This document shows, one piece after another, positions 14,289-22,400 of a DNA stretch of 34,575 bases (positions are counted from its first letter, which is position 1; every line of letters starts with the position of its first letter). Made by a program: the position numbers and the translations under genes. The stretch covers positions 1-34,575 of the forward strand of contig JBDRKQ010000202.1 in assembly GCA_043813895.1 (NCBI GenBank). The letters run 5' to 3'. The notes below the pieces were generated by a model that saw only the letters and a list, made by a program, of their open reading frames with translations, had not been told where the DNA came from and did no database searches. The stretch is from CAZTAR01 sp043813895. GTDB lineage: Bacteria; Planctomycetota; Phycisphaerae; UBA1845; UTPLA1.

Positions 14289-14651
14289 ATGGCCGAATTC
14301 GAGAAAGAGCCGAGCAGCAAGGATGCGGACCCGTTGTTCTCGACGCTTCTGGCGGAATCGCCGGAGTTGTGGGACGTAGTCGGGGAATTCGTGGAGACGC
14401 TCCCTGCTCGCGTTCAGGCCATGCAGGATGCCTTGCGCGACGGCTCACTCGATCAGGTTTGCGCACATGCACAGCGGCTCAAAGGCGTCGGTGGAAGCTA
14501 CGGCTACGAGGCGATCAGTCGGCGGGCAGCGGAAATCGAGAAGGCGGCGCACGACGGCGTGATCGACGACCTGTCCGCCAAGATAGCGGACATCCACGCG
14601 ATGCTTTCCAGGATCCGGCAGGGCTTGGAGAAGCACGGCCGGCAAGGGTGA
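14289..14651 (+). CDS. HPt-like (histidine phosphotransfer) protein with the usual histidine replaced
   Basis: 120 residues, helical, matching stand-alone HPt domains: LFSTLLAESPELWDVVGEFV, then LPARVQAMQDAL, then VCAHAQRLKGVGGSYGYEAI and an amphipathic C-terminus. HPt proteins pass phosphate between histidine kinases and response regulators. In relatives the active histidine sits in HxLKG; here that position is Gln62 (AQRLKG), and a histidine lies two residues earlier at 60. Either the phosphorylation site has shifted or this is a pseudo-HPt that only binds partners. GAGGAG lies about 9 bases upstream of the ATG. The HD-domain gene follows after 195 bases. Confidence 0.75.
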   Translation: MAEFEKEPSSKDADPLFSTLLAESPELWDVVGEFVETLPARVQAMQDALRDGSLDQVCAHAQRLKGVGGSYGYEAISRRAAEIEKAAHDGVIDDLSAKIADIHAMLSRIRQGLEKHGRQG

Positions 14652-14846
14652 TTTCGGGCCGATACGGCGGAGTGTTCAAACACCCCGGTGTGTCGAGCGT
14701 CCGCCGGCCCCCTCCGGCGCCTCTCTCCCAAGCTTCAAACAAAGGGCCTCCCGCGCGAGGCTCCCAGCTCTATCTGGCCGTTCAACTCTTGCACAACGCG
14801 AAACCGAACGCTTAGCATACGATCCTCGACACGGAGGTTCCTTCAC

Positions 14847-15410
14847 ATGACGCGTGAACAAGCCTGGGAGCTGTTGTGTGAGTTCGTCGGGGCCGACGCC
14901 TTGCGGAAGCACAACATGGCGGTCGAGGCGGCGATGCGGCACTATGCGGTGATCCTCGGCGGCGATGTTGAGCAGTGGGGTATCGCCGGCCTGTTGCACG
15001 ACTTCGACTACGAGCGATGGCCGAACCCGCCGGACCACACGCGCGAGGGTGCGAAGGTGTTGCGCGAGCGCGGCGTGGACGAGGAAATCGTCGGCGCGGT
15101 CTTGTCGCACGTCGATTACAACCAGGACGAGTACGCGCGAGATCGACCCATCCGCAGGGCGCTCGCGGCCGTGGACGAGTTGAGTAGTTTCATCGTCGCC
15201 TGCGCCCTGGTCCGACCCACGCGGCTCGAAGGCCTGACGCCGAAGTCCGTCAAGAAGAAGATGAAAGCGTCGGCGTTTGCGGCGGCGGTCAATCGCGATG
15301 ACATCCGGGCAGGGGCCGAACTGCTCGGCATTCCGCTGGACGAGCACATCAGCAATTGCATCGCCGCGCTCGAACCTGTCGCGGCAAACCTCGGCTTGTC
15401 TCTCGAATAG
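14847..15410 (+). CDS. HD-domain phosphohydrolase-like protein
   Basis: 187 residues. The metal-binding HD pattern is visible: His22 (ALRKHNMAV), His51-Asp52 (GLLHDFDYERW), His88 (AVLSHVDYN) and Asp113-type residues in ALAAVDELSSF. This is the small HDIG-type domain found in many soluble phosphohydrolases, often acting on nucleotides; the substrate cannot be told. GGAGG lies 9 bases before the chosen ATG. Its C-terminus (AELLGIPLDEHISNCIAALE) is typical of the family as annotated in many bacteria. It may be cotranscribed with the HPt gene in front. Confidence 0.85.
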   Translation: MTREQAWELLCEFVGADALRKHNMAVEAAMRHYAVILGGDVEQWGIAGLLHDFDYERWPNPPDHTREGAKVLRERGVDEEIVGAVLSHVDYNQDEYARDRPIRRALAAVDELSSFIVACALVRPTRLEGLTPKSVKKKMKASAFAAAVNRDDIRAGAELLGIPLDEHISNCIAALEPVAANLGLSLE

Positions 15411-15546
15411 ACATCCCTGCCGCACTGGGACCGCACCGTTGTGGCGATCCCGACATCGAGTTATCCTACCTCCCGCCGCGAAGAACGCTGTGTGCGGTCC
15501 GGAATCGCGGCCTGCTTTCTCAACCACGAAGTTCGGGACACCAGCG

Positions 15547-17802
15547 ATGAACCGTCTCTGTGCTCTTGGCATATTCCTTGTCACTGCCGCTCTTCTTTCA
15601 TCCAGCCCGTCGTCGTGGGCGCAGGAGCCGCCCGACCGCCCGGTGACGGCCTCGCAGCAATCCGATCCGCCACCCGCGACGCAGTCTGCCGAACCCGATG
15701 ATCCGCAGCGATCGCCCCGCTCGATGGTCGGCGAGTTTTTCCAGGCCCTGGGCGATTCCGAGAAGACGCCCGAACGGCTGAACGATGCCGTGCGGTGTCT
15801 GGATCTGTCGGAGCTGGAGGGTGAGGAGGATCCCGAGGCGATCCGCAGACAAGGCGCCCTGCTCGCACAGCAACTCGGCCGGATCGTCGATGCCCTGCTG
15901 AGCGACTACGGGGCGTCTCGCGAGGACATCCCGAAGTCTCCCGACGGCGATACGGTGTTCTTTCCGGCGCAAGGTGACGTCCAACTCATCATCACGCGCG
16001 GCGAAGATGACCTGTGGCGTTTCAGCGCCGGAACGATTGCGGCCGTGCCCGATCTGCTGGAGTCGGTGAAGCAGAAGCAAGTCGCAGCCTCCGTGGATAC
16101 GGCCGGCGACGCCCTTGTGGAATCCGTGCCAGAAAACTTCCGCTCGGCGCGGGCGACGATGCGGACGTTCATCGAGGCGATGAACGCCGCGGACAAAAAA
16201 ACTGCGAGGAGTTGCCTTGATCTGAGCGACCTGGCCGAAAACGTGCGCGACGAACTCGGCTCCGACCTCGCGTTTCGACTCAAGGAGGTGATCGACCGGA
16301 TCAAGCTCGTCGAGTACGTAGACATCCCCGACAGACCCGACGGCGAATCCTATATCTTCCACGTCGGTGAACACGGTCGCATCGAGTTAGACAGGCAGGC
16401 GGCGGGGGATCGCAAGGGATACTGGCTGTTCACCAAGCCCACGGTCAGTTCGATCCCGGATCTGTACGAGGTGTTCAAGGACGAGGACCGTGTCGAGGGC
16501 TTGGCCAAGCCGTCGTTCTGGCGAAACCCGCGTTCGTGGGTGCTCGACAGGATTCCGTCGAGCCTCAAGTCCAGCGTGCTGGGACTGGACATCTACGAAT
16601 GGGTCGGGATTGTCCTTCTGCTGGTCTTGGGCTGCATCGTGCAGCGCGTCTCGCTGGCGATCTTCTGCGCATTGGCACGACCGATCGGGCGCTCCCGCCA
16701 CGTCGAGTTGCTCCCTTCGTTCGTCCGCGCGTCTGTCAAGCCGCTGTCCATCCTGGTCATGGTCGCAACGTGGTGGGGCGGTCTTCAGTTCGTGGGCATC
16801 TCGCCGGACGTGCAGGGCTTCGTCTGGCCGGCATTGAAGTTCGTCATGACCGTTGTGGGCGTCTGGGCGTCATACCGCCTCATCGACCTGTTGGCGGACT
16901 TCTTCGCGGCCCGCGCCGCCAAGACCACATCGCGCCTGGACGACGTTCTCGTCCCGCTCCTGCGCAAGACAGCGAAGATCATCGTCATCGTCATCGGCGT
17001 GATCTACATCATCAAGGCGATCGGTGTTGGGCAGGACACGGTGAACAAGCTGTTTGCCGGTGTTGGGCTGGGCGGTTTGGCGTTCGCCCTGGCGGCGAAG
17101 GACACAATCGCGAATTTCTTCGGCAGCATCACAGTCGTGTTGGACCGCCCTTTTCAGGTGGGCGACTGGGTGAAGGTCGGCAGCCACGAGGGCACGGTCG
17201 AAGAGGTAGGGCTGCGAAGTTCTCGCCTCCGGACGTTCTACAATTCGCAGGTGACGATTCCGAATGCCGACCTCATGACCGCCACCGTGGACAACATGGG
17301 CCGGCGGCAATACCGCCGAATCAGCTGCAAGCTCGCCGTCACCTACTCGACCACACCCGAACAGTTGGAGGCCTTCTGCGAGGGCATCCGCGAGTTGATC
17401 CGGCGCCACCCCTTCACGCGAAAGGACTACTACCTCGTCTGGGTCAACGAGTTCGCCGACTCCTCGATCAACATCCTGCTCTACTGCTTTCACGAAACGC
17501 CGGACTGGGTCACCGAGCTCCGCGAGCGGCACAGGCTGTTCCTCGACGTCATCCGGCTGGCGCGCAAGCTCGACGTCGCGTTCGCCTTCCCAACCCAGAC
17601 CATTCATCTAGCGAAGGATGACGCCGACCCCACCGAGTTCATGCCGAAGGGCGACGCGTCCGGCAAGCAAGCGATCCCCAAGACACCGCCGACACGGGAG
17701 CCCCTGGAATGGGGACGCGAGGAAGCGGCCGCCATTGCGAAGGCATCGATCGGCGATTCTTCGACCATCCCGTCCGCGTTCGAGTTCCCGAAGGCGGAAT
17801 GA
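15547..17802 (+). CDS. MscS-family mechanosensitive ion channel with duplicated periplasmic domain
   Basis: 751 residues: signal peptide (residues 1-25), a long soluble N-terminal part, about five membrane segments (from about 355), and the MscS core at about 500-560 with GVGLGGLAFALAAKDTIANF and VLDRPFQVGDWVKVGSHEG, then the beta and alpha/beta C-terminal domains to about 685 and a polar tail. The soluble part contains two copies of one domain: MVGEFFQALGD...CLDLSEL and MRTFIEAMNAADKK...CLDLSDL, each ending with IPDL(L/Y)E. Such channels open on membrane tension to release solutes during osmotic downshock. The tandem N-terminal module may sense the periplasm or cell wall. The start was chosen at the signal peptide. 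Confidence 0.92.
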   Translation: MNRLCALGIFLVTAALLSSSPSSWAQEPPDRPVTASQQSDPPPATQSAEPDDPQRSPRSMVGEFFQALGDSEKTPERLNDAVRCLDLSELEGEEDPEAIRRQGALLAQQLGRIVDALLSDYGASREDIPKSPDGDTVFFPAQGDVQLIITRGEDDLWRFSAGTIAAVPDLLESVKQKQVAASVDTAGDALVESVPENFRSARATMRTFIEAMNAADKKTARSCLDLSDLAENVRDELGSDLAFRLKEVIDRIKLVEYVDIPDRPDGESYIFHVGEHGRIELDRQAAGDRKGYWLFTKPTVSSIPDLYEVFKDEDRVEGLAKPSFWRNPRSWVLDRIPSSLKSSVLGLDIYEWVGIVLLLVLGCIVQRVSLAIFCALARPIGRSRHVELLPSFVRASVKPLSILVMVATWWGGLQFVGISPDVQGFVWPALKFVMTVVGVWASYRLIDLLADFFAARAAKTTSRLDDVLVPLLRKTAKIIVIVIGVIYIIKAIGVGQDTVNKLFAGVGLGGLAFALAAKDTIANFFGSITVVLDRPFQVGDWVKVGSHEGTVEEVGLRSSRLRTFYNSQVTIPNADLMTATVDNMGRRQYRRISCKLAVTYSTTPEQLEAFCEGIRELIRRHPFTRKDYYLVWVNEFADSSINILLYCFHETPDWVTELRERHRLFLDVIRLARKLDVAFAFPTQTIHLAKDDADPTEFMPKGDASGKQAIPKTPPTREPLEWGREEAAAIAKASIGDSSTIPSAFEFPKAE

Positions 17803-18127
17803 AAGACCGGGGCCGCGCTGCACACCAAGGCCGGCACAACAAGGCAGACCTAACTTCGTTTCCCGTGAGGACAAGCGGAACAGACCGTTCTCCAAGAAGA
17901 AGAACCCCCACGTCCTGCAAACCGGCGAATGGCAAGTGCTCGCGAGAAACCGGCAGCGCCTGCGAGTCTCGCTTGCTCAAAACCGGCCTGGCAGGCTAAC
18001 ATGCGCGGCCGAGAATCCGCACGGAACAACATTCCTGGCTGGTGGCCCGATGGCCCACTTGTCAAAAGAGGCTGTCCGGTCGGCGCGCAAAACGCAAGAC
18101 TCAATGGCAACGGTTTGGAGAAGAACA
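17803..18127. other. Gap without a supported gene
   Basis: 325 bases between the channel gene and the next secreted-protein gene. No family-like frame; a CCGAGAATCC segment at 18010 resembles the half-site of the 13.5 kb repeats. AAGAAGAAGAACCCCCACGT near 17895 is purine-rich but forms no structure I can name. Confidence 0.3.
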
Positions 18128-19336
18128 ATGTCACATCGCAGCATAAGGTTATCTCGCGCGGTCCTGGTGATCACGGCGCTGTTTGTCTTTCCGACGGGGC
18201 CGGCTTTCGGCGAGTCGGTAACGATCAAGCGTAAGTACCTGCCCGACCGAACCAGCTACATCGAATCCCGAACGAACATCGAGCAGGACATCAGCGGCCT
18301 GCCTATGCCGCCCATGAAGTTGTGCAGTGACCAGTTGTTCGGCCTCTGGGAGAAAGTCCAGCCGACAGCCGATGGCAAAACGAAGATCGTGCTGACCTTT
18401 GATCGTGCCGTCCGATCCGTGAACGCCCCGATGCTGGGCGACGTCCAATTCGACACCGACGACCCCGAGCACGAAGAGGCCGCTCCCCAAATCGGTGCCG
18501 TCCTCAAACCGATGATCGGCATGGCGCTGACGATGGAGGTGGACAAGGACGGCAAGGTGGTTTCCTTCTCCGGGATGGACGCCATTAACAAGAAAGTCTC
18601 CCGAGAAGCCGTGGCCAGCATGCACTGGCAGCAGATGCAAGAGGAGTTCACGGACGAGCGCGGCAAGGAGACCTGGGGCACGGAACTGCTCCTGGTCTAT
18701 CCGAACAAGAAGGTCAAGAAGGGCGACACCTGGAAGGCGTCTTCATCGAGAGCCAGGCCTCCCATCGGCACGGTTGTCACGGACTATCAGTACAAGCTCG
18801 ATCGCATCGGGAAAGAAGACAGCCGCAAGGTCGCACTCATCTCCTACACGGCCAAGGTCTCCCTGTGCCCCGATGCCGAAGAAGCTCCTGACGCCAAGGC
18901 CAAGGGCGCAAAGAAGGAGGCGGCAAGCTCGGATGAGCCGGACAAGAAGGACGCAAAGCAGGAAGGTTTGGAGAAAACGGAGGAAACGAAAAAAGCCGAG
19001 CCGGACGCGGAAGTCACCGGCTTACTGTCCGGCACGGCCACCTATGACTTCGAGCTGGGCCGGATCGTCAGGCGGACCATCGATGGCACGATCGACTTCA
19101 AGGTGCCGCTGTCCAAGCTGATGCCGAATGTGCCGACGGGGGAAGAGCCCAAGCTTGCAGTGTTCAAGATAACAATCAAGAGCGCGATTTCGATCCTGTC
19201 GGAAGAAGAGCGCAATAAGCAGAAGGCCGAGGCCCGCGAGAAGGCGGAGCTGAGAAAGAAAGCCGAAGAAGAGGAGGACGAAGAAGATGAAGATGACGAC
19301 GACGATGACGATGACGACGACGAGGATGACGGCTGA
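18128..19336 (+). CDS. Secreted protein of unknown function with acidic C-terminal tail (DUF6263-like?)
   Basis: 402 residues. A signal peptide (residues 1-30, ending PAFGES) is followed by a beta-rich domain with alternating polar/hydrophobic strands: YLPDRTSYIESRTNIEQDIS, GKTKIVLTFDRAV, MIGMALTMEVDKDGKVVSFS, KKGDTWKAS and GTATYDFELGRIVRRTIDG. The layout resembles the DUF6263 type of exported planctomycete proteins, a tentative match. A Lys/Glu/Asp-rich linker (about 255-300) and a C-terminal charged coil end in a run of about ten aspartates plus EDDG, encoded by a GAC/GAT microsatellite. GGAGAAG lies just before the ATG. The function is unknown; the acidic tail might bind Ca2+. Confidence 0.72.
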   Translation: MSHRSIRLSRAVLVITALFVFPTGPAFGESVTIKRKYLPDRTSYIESRTNIEQDISGLPMPPMKLCSDQLFGLWEKVQPTADGKTKIVLTFDRAVRSVNAPMLGDVQFDTDDPEHEEAAPQIGAVLKPMIGMALTMEVDKDGKVVSFSGMDAINKKVSREAVASMHWQQMQEEFTDERGKETWGTELLLVYPNKKVKKGDTWKASSSRARPPIGTVVTDYQYKLDRIGKEDSRKVALISYTAKVSLCPDAEEAPDAKAKGAKKEAASSDEPDKKDAKQEGLEKTEETKKAEPDAEVTGLLSGTATYDFELGRIVRRTIDGTIDFKVPLSKLMPNVPTGEEPKLAVFKITIKSAISILSEEERNKQKAEAREKAELRKKAEEEEDEEDEDDDDDDDDDDEDDG

Positions 19337-19530
19337 CACGCCGCCGCGCGGGTACCACTGACGGCTTGTACATGCTTGGCCGAGGTGGCATGGGTTAGCG
19401 AAGTCCCGGCAAGACGGGACGGAGCTTGCCCGTGGGAAAGGGACACGCCGCTGGTGCGAAATTCCCATCTCGCACCAGCGAAGGACATAGAATTCTGACC
19501 ACAGCAGACCCCCTTAGGATGGACGACACC

Positions 19531-20922
19531 ATGAAAGCCTCACGCCCGATCACGGCTCACAAGGTCACACGCATCGTCTTGTCTCTCGCTGTCTCTTCGA
19601 CGCTCGTCATGGCCGCAGCCGCCCGGGCGAATGATGAGTGGCTGCAGTGGGGCGGCCCAGGTTGCACCTTCAAGGCCGACACGGACAACTTGGCGAAGAA
19701 ATGGCCGGAGGACGGCCCCAAGAAGCTGTGGGCGCGAGACCTCGGGGACGGCTACTCGTCGATCCTCTGCGATGGCAAGCGGCTCTACACCATGTACTGG
19801 CTCCCTGACGCACCCGGCTCATCGGATGCGGGCGGCTCCGACCAAACCGGCGAAAGCAAGGGCGGCACAAAGGAAGACGAATCCGAAAAAGCCGACGCCG
19901 AAAAGGCCGCTCGAAGAAAGGGCAGCGAGGTCGTCGTCGCCCTCGACGCGGCGACCGGCAAGACCGTCTGGGAGTACAAGTACCCCGCCCCTTGGGCCGA
20001 CAACATGGACGTTACGTTCGGCCCCGGCCCCAATTCGACCCCGCTGATCGTAGGCGACCGGATCTTCACCATCGGCGCAACCGTCAAGCTGCACTGCCTC
20101 GACAAGAACACCGGCGAGAAGATCTGGGCCCACGACTTGGTCGAGGAGTACAAAGCCGAAACGATGATGTACGGCTACGGCGCGAGCCCGATGCCCTACA
20201 AAGACACCATCCTCCTGCCGGTCGGCGGCGAGGGGCAGGGCGTCATCGCATTCAGGCAATCTGACGGCTCCGTCGCCTGGAAGGCCCAGGACTTCAAGTC
20301 GTCGTGGGCAACACCGCTCATCATCAACGTCGACGGCGAAGATCAAGTGGTGGTGATGATGGAAAAGGGCATTGCCGGCCTGGACCCAAACAGCGGCGAA
20401 TTGAAATGGAAGCAGGACGGACACGAGGGCGCTTGCATCTGCACCCCGGTCTGGGGTGACGACAACATCCTCGTCACCTCCGGGGCCTACGGCGTCGGCG
20501 CCCACGGGATCAAGCTGACGCGCGAGGACGGCAAGACCGTCGCCGAGGAACTCTGGTTCAACAAGAAGATGCAGATCATGCACGGCAACGGCGTCCGGGT
20601 CGGCGACGTCGTGTACGGGTCCAGCGGCGATTTCGGCCCGGTCTTCTTCTCGGCCGTGAACGTCAAGACGGGCGAGTTCCTCTGGCGAAAACGCGGCTTC
20701 TCGAAGGCGACTTGTGTGTACGGCGACAAGAAGCTCATCATCCTTGACGAAGACGGCAACCTCGCGCTCACGTCGCCCAAGTCGAAGAAGCTCATAATCC
20801 GCTCGAAGTTCCCGCTCTGCAAACGCAATGCGTGGACAGTCCCCACACTGATCGGCGCCAAACTCTACGTCAGGGACCGCCACCGGATCATGGCGCTGGA
20901 TCTAAGTGAGGCCGCCAATTAG
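19531..20922 (+). CDS. Exported PQQ-like beta-propeller repeat protein
   Basis: 463 residues with a signal peptide ending ARAND. The mature part begins WLQWGGPGCTFKADTDNLAK, the planctomycete form of the WxxWRGPxxxG start of exported PQQ-binding-like proteins. Propeller blades are visible as repeated ALDAATGKTVWEYK, CLDKNTGEKIWAH, FRQSDGSVAWKAQ, LDPNSGELKWKQD and VNVKTGEFLWRKRG. No PQQ-dehydrogenase catalytic residues are evident, so it is probably a binding or scaffold protein outside the cytoplasm. A charged insertion (SDQTGESKGGTKEDESEKAD) separates the first two blades. ATG 19531 gives the cleanest signal peptide; ATG 19519 is in frame. It follows the acidic-tailed protein gene by about 200 bases. 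Confidence 0.85.
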   Translation: MKASRPITAHKVTRIVLSLAVSSTLVMAAAARANDEWLQWGGPGCTFKADTDNLAKKWPEDGPKKLWARDLGDGYSSILCDGKRLYTMYWLPDAPGSSDAGGSDQTGESKGGTKEDESEKADAEKAARRKGSEVVVALDAATGKTVWEYKYPAPWADNMDVTFGPGPNSTPLIVGDRIFTIGATVKLHCLDKNTGEKIWAHDLVEEYKAETMMYGYGASPMPYKDTILLPVGGEGQGVIAFRQSDGSVAWKAQDFKSSWATPLIINVDGEDQVVVMMEKGIAGLDPNSGELKWKQDGHEGACICTPVWGDDNILVTSGAYGVGAHGIKLTREDGKTVAEELWFNKKMQIMHGNGVRVGDVVYGSSGDFGPVFFSAVNVKTGEFLWRKRGFSKATCVYGDKKLIILDEDGNLALTSPKSKKLIIRSKFPLCKRNAWTVPTLIGAKLYVRDRHRIMALDLSEAAN

Positions 20923-21042
20923 AGCATTTTAGGGTTGAGGTTGCGTACTCCATTGCCGCTTCGGTGTGGCGTCGGCCACGGGGGGCCGACGCTGCAACGG
21001 AGCATCACTGGAGCATGCACGCTCAATCCTAAAACGCTCTAA
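20919..21042. repeat. Inverted-repeat element spanning the stops of two convergent genes
   Basis: Arms at 20919-20939 (TTAGAGCATTTTAGGGTTGAG, written in two parts: TTAGAGCATTTT and AGGGTTGAG) and 21022-21042 are reverse complements at 19 of 21 positions. The left arm contains the stop codon of the PQQ-like gene and the right arm that of the DUF599 gene. A GTCGGCC palindrome lies at 20969-20995. It probably works as a bidirectional terminator and may be an inserted MITE-like unit. Confidence 0.7.
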
Positions 21043-21725
21043 CGTCCAGGCAGGTTGTGAAGTGCGTGATCTCGCATATAGAGCAAGCCCAGAACGATCA
21101 ACAACGTAGCCAACATGAGGTATGGGCTGAGCAACCAGAAGAACAGGGGCAAGCCGAAGAAGTACCCCCGCAGCCCGCGCGTATAGTTCATCGCCACGCG
21201 ATCGAGCAGGCTTTCCAGGTGCGAAATCAGGGATTCTCTTTCGTCGGGGTCGTCCGTTCCGTATAGCCCGGCGAGGTAGCCCAGGTAGTTGAGATCGCGC
21301 ACACAGAGGGCGAAGTTGAAGAAGTTGTACGAGTAGAGGCCGATGAGGATCACGACATTCACCGTCAGCCAGAAGCCGCCCGCCGGGTCGCCGGCGCCTC
21401 CGTGGAGGAACGAGGTGTTCTCACGAGGGAGGCCGAGAAGGGTGAGCAGCCCGATGTCGACGAGGATCGCCGTGGAGGCGAGGAAACTGGAGGACATCAA
21501 CTGGTTTCGGAAGGTCTGTACGGCCAGGATGCCATCGCGGTGTTTGAAGATGAGGCGAATCCAGCGGTGCCGATACCGGTTCATCCGCCCCTGGATGTAG
21601 GCCTGGGGACGAATCCTCATTCCTCTCGCGAACACGATGTAGTAACCGATCGTGATCACGAGGTAGGCCGCCCCGCCCAACAGGTCGGCCCAGTGCCCGG
21701 TCAGGATGTCAGCGGCATCCGGCAT
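21039..21725 (-). CDS. DUF599-family membrane protein
   Basis: 228 residues with four hydrophobic segments (AAYLVITIGYYIVFA, ASTAILVDIGLLTLLGL, LTVNVVILIGLYSYNFFNF and LPLFFWLLSPYLMLATLLIV). Family features visible are WIRLIFKHRDGILAVQTFRN, YSYNFFNFALCVRDLNYLGY and AMNYTRGLRGYFFGLPLFFW. DUF599 proteins are widespread inner-membrane proteins of unknown function. The last codons lie in the inverted repeat described at 20919. No obvious ribosome binding site at 21725. It is not tightly linked to another gene: about 230 bases separate it from the zinc-ribbon gene upstream. Confidence 0.85.
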   Translation of the reverse strand: MPDAADILTGHWADLLGGAAYLVITIGYYIVFARGMRIRPQAYIQGRMNRYRHRWIRLIFKHRDGILAVQTFRNQLMSSSFLASTAILVDIGLLTLLGLPRENTSFLHGGAGDPAGGFWLTVNVVILIGLYSYNFFNFALCVRDLNYLGYLAGLYGTDDPDERESLISHLESLLDRVAMNYTRGLRGYFFGLPLFFWLLSPYLMLATLLIVLGLLYMRDHALHNLPGR

Positions 21726-21853
21726 CGTGGAAGAAGGAATCTGGAGTCGTTCCTTGACTCAAGCGCCCTGAAGCCTAATCGACACCCCGCATTAAAACAA
21801 GGCTGGCCACTCGTGCATCGATTGGTTGGGGGCTTAAGCCAAGCGTCGAACCC

Positions 21854-21879
21854 CGTAGCTTCGGCCCACTGTGGCCGAC
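21854..21879. repeat. GTCGGCC-type palindrome (diverged copy)
   Basis: CGTAGCTTCGGCCCACTGTG followed by GCCGAC carries the same GTAGC boundary and GGCC..GGCC pairing as the arms at 13857-13938. Confidence 0.55.
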
Positions 21880-21952
21880 GGATGTCGTTGAGGGGTAGCC
21901 GGTTATTACCGTCAGCCACCGTGAGTGAGGTTGTCTTCTTCCACGCTCCGCC

Positions 21953-22327
21953 TTAGCCAACGTTCAGAAAGGCGGGCTTCTCCTCGGGCACTTCATCGGT
22001 CGTTTCAGATTTCTCCTCGGCGCCGGGCATGTTTACTCGAACTCGCATCACGGAGCCGACCGCTCCACACCGGGGGCAGGCGATCGGCCCGGAAACATCA
22101 GTCCCCAAAGGTGAGAGTCTTCGGTATTCCTCAAACGGCATGCTGAATGTCTGGTCACAGGCCGTGCAATGCACATCGACCTTCGCGCCCGAATCCGCCT
22201 CTGCGTGACGGGCGTCCCTCAGTAGGCTATATGCGACAACAGTGGCGGCAACCGCGAACAGCGCAATCGTCAGAATCAGTTTGGTTCGCGGATTCACCGA
22301 CCGCTTATCGGGATGATTTGATGTCAT
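21953..22327 (-). CDS. Membrane-anchored zinc-ribbon protein, function unknown
   Basis: 124 residues. A short basic N-terminus, one membrane span (LILTIALFAVAATVVAYSLL) and a predicted exported or peripheral domain with two CxxC knuckles (VHCTACDQTF and IACPRCGAVG) about 30 residues apart, then an acidic tail (EEKSETTDEVPEEKPAF). The knuckles should bind one zinc ion. The prepilin-like gene lies 73 bases upstream on the same strand, and the two are probably cotranscribed; small anchored zinc ribbons beside prepilin-like genes are common in planctomycetes in my experience, but no function is established. Confidence 0.72.
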   Translation of the reverse strand: MTSNHPDKRSVNPRTKLILTIALFAVAATVVAYSLLRDARHAEADSGAKVDVHCTACDQTFSMPFEEYRRLSPLGTDVSGPIACPRCGAVGSVMRVRVNMPGAEEKSETTDEVPEEKPAFLNVG

Positions 22328-22400
22328 TCTGATAGATCCGTGCCGGTCCGCGCGGACGGAAGATGGCCACCGGCGACGGAGGCCAACCGCTGCGCCCTAC

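Noticed and set aside
19337..19530. Possible small gene between the acidic-tailed and PQQ-like genes
   Set aside because: Only short frames; the sequence shows a CCCGGCAAGACGGGAC-type hairpin but no coding evidence.
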